A stretch of DNA of 16,703 bases from an uncultured Collinsella sp. (GTDB taxonomy: Bacteria; Actinomycetota; Coriobacteriia; Coriobacteriales; Coriobacteriaceae): positions 1 to 16,703 of the forward strand of contig CALBBA010000074.1 of the NCBI GenBank assembly GCA_937926755.1, given 5' to 3'. Position 1 is the stretch's first letter. The number at the start of each line of letters is the position of its first letter. Of the stretch, positions 11,604-16,703 are shown piece after piece. Under the pieces are notes generated by a model. The model saw nothing but the letters and a program-made list of their open reading frames with translations, was not told where the DNA came from and made no database searches. The position numbers and the translations under genes were made by a program.

Positions 11604-14180
11604 ATGTGCGATTGCACAGATCATAAGGATGAGATCCCTGCCTACGACGCGCAGGCCATTGAGTCCAAGTGGATGAAGGCCTGGGAGGACTCCAACCTCT
11701 TTGCCGTCGACACCGACGCCACCAAGCCCAAGAAGTATGTGCTCGAGATGTTCCCGTATCCGTCGGGCGACCTGCACATGGGCCACGCGCGCAACTACAC
11801 TATCGGCGATGCCATGGCCCGTCAGGCCCGCATGCGCGGCTACGACGTGCTGCACCCCATCGGATTTGACGCCTTTGGCCTGCCTGCCGAGAATGCCGCC
11901 ATCAAGCACAACACGCAGGCTGCCGCCTGGACGTATAAGAACATGGACCAGGCGCTCGCCACGATGAGGCGCATGGGCTTCTCCTACGACCTGGATCGCA
12001 CCGTTAAGACCTGCAGCCCCGACTACTATCGCTGGGGCCAGTGGATCTTTGAGAAGATGTGGGAAAAGGGCCTGGTCTATCGTAAGAAGAATCCGGTTAA
12101 CTGGTGCCCCACCTGCAAGACCGTTCTGGCCAACGAGCAGGTTACCGAGGGCAAGTGCTGGCGCTGCGGCACCGAGCCCGAGAAGCGCGACCTGGAGCAG
12201 TGGTACTACAAGATTACCGAGTACTCTCAGGAGCTGCTCGACGACCTGGAGAAGCTCCCCGGCTGGCCCGAGCGCGTCAAGCAGATGCAGGCCAACTGGA
12301 TCGGTCGCTCCGAGGGCGCCGAGGTCGACTTTACCCTGTGCGACAAGGACGGCGAGCCCATCGAGGGCGACGAGGGTAAGATCACCGTCTTCACCACGCG
12401 CGCCGATACCCTTTTTGGCGTCTCCTTCTTTGTCCTGGCTCCCGAGTACGCCCGTCTGCACGAGCTCGTCGAGGGCACGGAGTACGAGGAGGCCGTGACC
12501 AAGATCGTCGAGGACTCCAAGCATATCTCTGCCGTCGAGCGTGCCCAGGGCACTCTCGAGAAGCACGGTGCCTTTACCGGCCGCTACGTGGTGAACCCCG
12601 TTAACGGCGAAAAGGTCCCCGTGTGGGTTGCCGACTACGTCGTGGCCGATTACGGCACCGGCGCCGTCATGGCCGTTCCCTGCGGCGACCAGCGCGACTT
12701 TGAGTTTGCCCGCAAGTACGACCTGCCGATCGTGCCGATCATCCTGGACGATGACGATCGCGCTGCCGTCGAGGCCAGCGGCGAGACCATCGATACCTTC
12801 CATGCCGAGACTGTCGACTGGGAATGCGCCCACGCTGCCGAGGGCACGCTCGTCCAGTCCGGCAAGTACACCGGCATGCGCGGCGGCAAGCACTCCGAGG
12901 GCGAGGCTGCGATCGTGGCCGACCTCGAGGCCATGGGCTGCGGCCGTCGCAAGGTCGAGTTCCGCCTGCGCGACTGGCTCATCAGCCGCCAGCGCTATTG
13001 GGGCAACCCCATCCCGGCCATCCACTGCGAGCACTGCGGCATCGTGCCCGTGCCCGAGGATCAGCTGCCGGTGACGCTGCCCGAGAACCTGGACCTGGGC
13101 GCCGGCGAGACCCTCGCCGAGTGCAAGGACTTCTATGAGACCACCTGCCCGGTCTGCGGCCGCCCGGCCAAGCGCGAGACCGATACCATGGACACCTTCA
13201 CCTGCTCCAGCTGGTATTACCTTCGCTATACCGATCCGCACAACACCGAGCTGCCCTTTTCCCGCGAGGCCGCCGACCGTTGGATGCCCGTCGATAACTA
13301 CATCGGCGGCATCGAGCACGCCATCCTGCACCTGCTCTACAGCCGCTTCTTTACCAAGGCTCTGCGCGACCTGGGCCTGCTGAGCGTGGACGAGCCCTTC
13401 ACCAACCTGCTGTGCCAGGGCATGGTCAAGGACGAGAACGGCGATACCATGTCCAAGTCCAAGGGCAATGTCGTGCCTCCGAGCTCGGTCATCGAGCCCT
13501 ACGGCGCCGACACCATGCGTCTGGCGATCCTGTTTATCGCCCCGCCCGAGAAGGACTTCGACTGGGATCCCAAGGCCGTTGAGGGCGCCAACCGCTTCAT
13601 CAAGCGCGCCTGGCGTATCGTTTGGCAGCTCGTCCAGTCCGGCGACGCCAACGTGGCCTTCGACAAGTCCGCGCTCGATGAGGTTGCGATGAAACTCTAT
13701 CGCGAGCGTCACCGCACCATCGCCAAGTGCACCGAGGACTTCGATCGCGGCCAGTTCAACACCGCCATCTCGGCCGTCATGGAACTCGTCAACGCGGCGA
13801 GCGCCTACCTCAACGCCACCGAGGGTACCGCCCGCGACAAGGCGCTGTGCTACGGCGTGGCTAAGGATATCGTGAGCGTCCTTGCCCCCATCTGTCCGTT
13901 CTGGGCCGACGAGCTGTGGCACGAGGCACTCGGCTGCGAGGGCAACGCCTACACCGCCGCCTGGCCCGAGTTCGACCTGGCCGAGTCCGTTGAGGACACG
14001 GTGCAGATCGTGGTCCAGGTGCTCGGCAAAGTCCGCGGCCGCGTCGACGTTGCCCGCGATGCCTCCAATGAGGATATGCAGGCTGCCGCCGAGGCCGCCG
14101 TCGCCAAGTGGCTCGAGGGCAAGACGGTCGTCAAGGCCATCTGCGTGCCCGGCAAGCTGGTCAACCTGGTGGTCAAGTAA
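11604..14180 (+). CDS. leuS: Leucyl-tRNA synthetase
   Basis: The protein has 858 residues, the normal bacterial length; AAGGAG lies 5 nt before ATG 11604. It is a class I synthetase that charges tRNA-Leu in the cytosol. The HIGH motif appears as HMGH (residues 58-61) in FPYPSGDLHMGHARN. A zinc-binding-like segment WCPTCKTVLANEQV continues with CWRCG, and the CP1 editing domain includes VFTTRADTLFGV and YGTGAVMAVPCGDQRDFEFA. A second Cys cluster (CEHCG, CPVCG) follows, and the KMSKS motif reads TMSKS at 615-619. The anticodon-binding and C-terminal domains are complete and end in KLVNLVVK. The short N-terminal MCDCTDH adds two cysteines of unknown use. It is a monocistronic gene closed by a strong terminator; its leader carries the 119-bp inverted-repeat element and no recognisable T-box. 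Confidence 0.99.
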   Translation: MCDCTDHKDEIPAYDAQAIESKWMKAWEDSNLFAVDTDATKPKKYVLEMFPYPSGDLHMGHARNYTIGDAMARQARMRGYDVLHPIGFDAFGLPAENAAIKHNTQAAAWTYKNMDQALATMRRMGFSYDLDRTVKTCSPDYYRWGQWIFEKMWEKGLVYRKKNPVNWCPTCKTVLANEQVTEGKCWRCGTEPEKRDLEQWYYKITEYSQELLDDLEKLPGWPERVKQMQANWIGRSEGAEVDFTLCDKDGEPIEGDEGKITVFTTRADTLFGVSFFVLAPEYARLHELVEGTEYEEAVTKIVEDSKHISAVERAQGTLEKHGAFTGRYVVNPVNGEKVPVWVADYVVADYGTGAVMAVPCGDQRDFEFARKYDLPIVPIILDDDDRAAVEASGETIDTFHAETVDWECAHAAEGTLVQSGKYTGMRGGKHSEGEAAIVADLEAMGCGRRKVEFRLRDWLISRQRYWGNPIPAIHCEHCGIVPVPEDQLPVTLPENLDLGAGETLAECKDFYETTCPVCGRPAKRETDTMDTFTCSSWYYLRYTDPHNTELPFSREAADRWMPVDNYIGGIEHAILHLLYSRFFTKALRDLGLLSVDEPFTNLLCQGMVKDENGDTMSKSKGNVVPPSSVIEPYGADTMRLAILFIAPPEKDFDWDPKAVEGANRFIKRAWRIVWQLVQSGDANVAFDKSALDEVAMKLYRERHRTIAKCTEDFDRGQFNTAISAVMELVNAASAYLNATEGTARDKALCYGVAKDIVSVLAPICPFWADELWHEALGCEGNAYTAAWPEFDLAESVEDTVQIVVQVLGKVRGRVDVARDASNEDMQAAAEAAVAKWLEGKTVVKAICVPGKLVNLVVK

Positions 14181-14208
14181 GCGCTGCGTGTAAAGCTGGC
14201 ATGCAATA

Positions 14209-14244
14209 AACGAGGGACGGTCCGGTTGGGTCGTCCCTCGTTTT
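14209..14244 (+). terminator. Intrinsic terminator of leuS, possibly bidirectional
   Basis: AACGAGGGACG at 14209-14219 pairs over 11 bp with CGTCCCTCGTT (14232-14242) around a 12-nt loop, and the T-run TTTT begins at 14241. On the other strand TTTATT follows the stem, so it may also end the convergent lipoprotein transcript. Confidence 0.85.
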
Positions 14245-14284
14245 GTGTTGTATGCCCTGCTTAGTCAGTGCGTCGCACCGTCTT

Positions 14285-14857
14285 CTACGGGATGTGTACT
14301 AGGTCCCTAAAGTAAACGTTGCCCGTTGCCTCTTCGAACATCCAAATGTTGAGGTAGATGTCGTTGAGGTCGTTGTTCACATCAAAGTCGGGGTCGTCGA
14401 AGGTGCCCACAAAGGTGAGCATGGCGCGCGTTTCCTCGCCCGCTGCGACCTGCTGGCGCATGCGCACGTCGCAGACCTTACCGCTGACGTAGGCATAGGA
14501 GTCCGCGTCGCCAAACATCATGTCGACACCGGTATTGTTGGTCACCGTAAAGACGAGCGCGGCGTCTCCGTAGCCGTCGGTGTCCTTGCCCACGCAGGTA
14601 ACATGGACGTTTTCGTCTGCCTCAAGGTCGATGGGGAACTGTTCTTGGGGGTCGGGACCTAGGCCCTGGGGATCGTAGATGTCTTCGTCTATTTTGTCGA
14701 AGCTTACCGGGGGTTCGGTTTTCTCGATGGCTTTGGTGCTGCCACGATCCGGTTCGCATGTTCCGGTTTTGCCATCGATGTTGTTGCAGCCCGTCAGAGC
14801 GAACGAGCAGGCAGCGACGACGAGCGCGGTCGCGCAGAGGGTGCCTAGGCGTTCCAT
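14285..14857 (-). CDS. Small predicted lipoprotein with a beta-sandwich-like domain, function unknown
   Basis: The protein has 190 residues; ATG 14857 has AAGGAGG 4 nt upstream. The N-terminus is a lipoprotein signal peptide with lipobox LTGC and Cys24. A Pro/Asp/Glu-rich linker (about residues 25-75) leads to a domain of about 110 residues with alternating beta-strand patterns: VHVTCVGKD, AALVFTVTNNTG, RAMLTFVG, NIWMFEEATGNVYFRD. This layout is like the Ig-like or DUF4352-type domains of Gram-positive lipoproteins, in which the TVTNNTG strand is typical. I do not recognise a specific family. It is acidic and should sit on the outer face of the membrane. It is convergent with leuS and divergent from rimP, so it is probably transcribed alone. 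Confidence 0.85.
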   Translation of the reverse strand: MERLGTLCATALVVAACSFALTGCNNIDGKTGTCEPDRGSTKAIEKTEPPVSFDKIDEDIYDPQGLGPDPQEQFPIDLEADENVHVTCVGKDTDGYGDAALVFTVTNNTGVDMMFGDADSYAYVSGKVCDVRMRQQVAAGEETRAMLTFVGTFDDPDFDVNNDLNDIYLNIWMFEEATGNVYFRDLVHIP

Positions 14858-15120
14858 GGATCCTCCTTGCCGTAGAGATGCTGGAAGGTTGTGCGGTCAA
14901 TGCGTGCGGCAGGCTTTCTCGCTACAGAATGCCTCTCGGCTCTAGTCTGGCCGATGTGCGCCCAGGGATGGAATGCCCATAGGGCCCGATTCGGTCGGCA
15001 CGCTGGGACGCATGGCCCGTTTTGGGACTGTTGAGGGCGCGCCGCATGGGGTTCCTCGGTCAATTGTCCCATTCTTGTGGAGAAGCTGTGCGCACGCTGA
15101 CCTGCAGATTCGTACTGTGC

Positions 15121-15149
15121 TTGCGCGTTTCCGCAGCTATTGGTATAGT
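15121..15149 (+). promoter_or_regulatory. Promoter of the rimP-nusA operon
   Basis: The extended -10 element TGGTATAGT (hexamer TATAGT at 15144-15149) lies 17 nt after a weak -35 TTGCGC (15121-15126). The predicted start near 15156 leaves a leader of about 72 nt. The rest of the 370-nt gap from 14858 holds the lipoprotein gene's ribosome site and presumably its promoter, plus short G/C-rich inverted repeats. I see no gene or tRNA in it. Confidence 0.55.
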
Positions 15150-15174
15150 TTGCTTGCAAATGAAGTTGTAATTG

Positions 15175-15207
15175 AAAGAAGTGGGGTTTCGGCCCCGCTT
15201 CTTTTTT
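15175..15207 (+). terminator. Leader terminator (attenuator) before rimP
   Basis: AAAGAAGTGGGG at 15175-15186 pairs with CCCCGCTTCTTT at 15193-15204, with one G-U pair and the loop TTTCGG, followed by an uninterrupted T-run to 15207. It lies after the promoter and ends only 8 nt before the rimP ribosome site GGAGG (15216-15220), so it is inside the operon leader rather than at the end of another gene. Confidence 0.85.
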
Positions 15208-15227
15208 GTATGGATGGAGGTGCCGCA

Positions 15228-15722
15228 ATGGTCAAGACCAAGACCGAGCAGGCGATCATCGACGCGCTCGAGGCCGTCGCTCCCCAGCACGATGTCGACA
15301 TCGTCGACGTTGAGCTCGTGGGCGCCACCAAGGCCCCCTGCGTGCGTGTACGTATCGAGGGTGCCGAGGGTCAGAGCCTGTCGCTCAACGACGTCACGGC
15401 CAACACCAAGTGGGTCGGCGACGTAATCGAGGAGCTCGATCCCATCTCTTCGAGCTATACGCTCGAGGTGTCGAGCCCGGGTATGGCGCGCCCGCTGCGC
15501 CGCCCGAGTGACTTTGCCCGCTTTGTGGGCGAGAACTGTGAGCTTACCTCCACCGCCACCGAGGGCCGTCGCAAGTACGCCGGCAAGATTGCCGCCGCCA
15601 CCGAGACGAACGTGACCCTCGAGCTCGAGGACGGCGAGTCCGTTACCCTCGATTTCTCTGATGTTAAAAAGTGCAAGTTGAAGCCCACCTACGACTTCAA
15701 GCCCGCGAAGGAAGGAAAGTAA
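15228..15722 (+). CDS. rimP: Ribosome maturation factor RimP
   Basis: The protein has 164 residues from ATG 15228, with GGAGG 7 nt upstream. RimP helps assemble the 30S ribosomal subunit in the cytosol. The N-terminal domain contains VDIVDVELVGATKAPCVRV and the typical turn into the conserved block YTLEVSSPGMARPLRR (SSPGM at 82-86), followed by DFARFVG. The C-terminal SH3-like domain holds GKIAAATETNVTLEL. A longer in-frame reading upstream would run through the promoter and attenuator, so it was rejected. The stop codon is one base before the nusA start, giving the rimP-nusA order that is conserved across bacteria. Confidence 0.97.
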   Translation: MVKTKTEQAIIDALEAVAPQHDVDIVDVELVGATKAPCVRVRIEGAEGQSLSLNDVTANTKWVGDVIEELDPISSSYTLEVSSPGMARPLRRPSDFARFVGENCELTSTATEGRRKYAGKIAAATETNVTLELEDGESVTLDFSDVKKCKLKPTYDFKPAKEGK

Positions 15723-15723
15723 G

Positions 15724-16703
15724 ATGGCAGCATCCGACATGATGTCCGCCCTGATGGAGCTTTGCCAGGAGAAGCACATCGACCAGCTCTACCTGATCGA
15801 CCGCCTGGAGCAGTCGCTCGCCAAGAGCTATGCCGAGATCCTGCATCTTGAGTGGGGCGCAAAGGTGACCATCGACCGCACCACCGGCAAGATCTACGTC
15901 TACCGCCTGGAGCCGATCGACGATTCCATGGACGAGGAGGGCAACTTCACCGAGTTCGAGGAGATCGACGTCACCCCCAAGAACACGAGCCGCATCGCCG
16001 CCCAGCACGCCAAGGCCGAGATCAACGCCATCGTGCGCAACTCCGCCCGCGAGCAGATCTACGAGGAGTTCTCCGGCCGCATCGGTGACCTCATCAGCGG
16101 TACCGTGCTGCAGTCCACGCCGGACTTCACGATCGTCAAGATTCGCGAGGGCGTCGAGGCCGAGCTTCCGCACTTCGACCAGCGCCGTTACGAGAACGAG
16201 CGCAACGAGCGTCCGATGGGCGAGCGCTACCTGCACAACCAGCACATCAAGGCCGTGATCATCGACGTTCGCGACCCCAACTCCAACCTGCAGCCGGTTC
16301 GTGGCGAGCACAGCCGTCCGCCGATTGTCATCTCCCGTACCCACCCCGAGCTCATGCGTCGTCTGTTTGAGCAGGAGGTGCCCGAGATCTATGAGGGCAC
16401 CGTCCAGATCAAGTCGATCGCCCGCGAGCCCGGCCAGCGCTCCAAGGTCGCCGTTCACTCGCTCGACGACCGTTTGGATCCCGTGGGCGCCTGCGTCGGC
16501 CCCAAGGGCAGCCGTGTCCGCGCTGTCGTGGGCGAGCTCCGTGGCGAGCGCGTCGACGTCATCCTGTGGGATGCCGATCCTGCCGTCTACGTCGCCAACG
16601 CCCTGTCGCCCGCTAAGGTCACCCGCGTCCTCATCGACGAGGAGAAGGCCTACGCCGGCGTCATCGTGCCCGACGACCAGTTGTCCCTCGCCATCGGCAA
16701 GGA
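15724..16703 (+). CDS. nusA: Transcription termination/antitermination factor NusA, 3' truncated by window end
   Basis: 326 codons are visible from ATG 15724 and the frame is still open at the window edge. NusA binds RNA polymerase and nascent RNA and promotes pausing and hairpin termination. The N-terminal polymerase-binding domain covers about residues 1-120, the S1 domain begins near GDLISGTVLQ (about 121-195), and the first KH domain includes PPIVISRTHPELMRRLFE and EVPEIYEGTVQIKSIAREPG. The second KH region shows the loop GACVGPKGSRVRAV and the window ends in VPDDQLSLAIGK. The gene is spaced one base from rimP; the ribosome site AAGGAAAG lies within the end of rimP. The promoter and attenuator upstream of rimP should govern it. 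Confidence 0.98.
   Translation, partial: MAASDMMSALMELCQEKHIDQLYLIDRLEQSLAKSYAEILHLEWGAKVTIDRTTGKIYVYRLEPIDDSMDEEGNFTEFEEIDVTPKNTSRIAAQHAKAEINAIVRNSAREQIYEEFSGRIGDLISGTVLQSTPDFTIVKIREGVEAELPHFDQRRYENERNERPMGERYLHNQHIKAVIIDVRDPNSNLQPVRGEHSRPPIVISRTHPELMRRLFEQEVPEIYEGTVQIKSIAREPGQRSKVAVHSLDDRLDPVGACVGPKGSRVRAVVGELRGERVDVILWDADPAVYVANALSPAKVTRVLIDEEKAYAGVIVPDDQLSLAIGK

Noticed and set aside
11565..13922. A 785-codon open frame on the minus strand opposite leuS
   Set aside because: It is antisense to an unambiguous leuS with catalytic motifs; the long opening follows from the strong codon bias of leuS. The translation is low-complexity Val/Leu/Gly/Asp-rich with no motif.
14858..15120. A tRNA gene upstream of rimP, as metY is in Escherichia coli
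   Set aside because: No cloverleaf, T-loop GGTTCGA-type motif or acceptor-stem pairing could be drawn in this stretch.
14973..15227. In-frame N-terminal extension of RimP
   Set aside because: The stretch contains the operon promoter and the terminator hairpin, and RimP homologues begin at about the ATG at 15228, which has its own GGAGG.

Overview
The window reads as a chromosomal segment of a G+C-rich actinobacterium of the class Coriobacteriia, most likely Collinsella or a close relative. This is inferred from base composition, Actinobacteria-like codon use, strong GGAGG ribosome sites and the gene set; no rRNA gene is present to confirm it. Almost all genes lie on the + strand. The two exceptions are a small ModE-like regulator and a small lipoprotein gene.

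Positions 1-3518 are the 3' end of a tightly packed, partly overlapping surface-polymer operon. It holds the C-terminus of a multispan membrane protein (PelG-like), a lipid-anchored CotH-family kinase, a VTC-type polyphosphate polymerase domain protein and a DUF4956 membrane protein. Positions 3519-7963 form a sucrose module: a LacI-family repressor with an operator over its own start region, two identical operator copies before a sucrose-type PTS EIIBC gene (scrA), then a GH32 sucrose-6-phosphate hydrolase gene (scrB). Sucrose is imported as sucrose-6-phosphate and cleaved inside the cell.

Positions 7964-9537 carry a degenerate PLP-enzyme-like gene that lacks the Schiff-base lysine, preceded by a strong terminator hairpin. 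A 71-bp palindrome separates it from the convergent ModE-like regulator. Positions 9722-11233 encode an IMP dehydrogenase of the divergent type best known from the protist Tritrichomonas foetus. The roughly 370 bp before leuS hold a repeat shared with the region after the polymer operon, a perfect 14-bp hairpin and a 119-bp element with 29-bp perfect inverted repeats.

leuS (11604-14180) ends at a clear terminator shared with the convergent lipoprotein gene. The window closes with the start of the rimP-nusA operon. Its leader carries an extended -10 promoter followed by an intrinsic-terminator hairpin just before the rimP ribosome site, which suggests attenuation.

The strongest candidates for undescribed biology are the CotH/VTC/DUF4956 cassette, the paired dispersed repeat with a compensatory base change, the leuS-leader cruciform, and the lysine-less PLP-fold protein.
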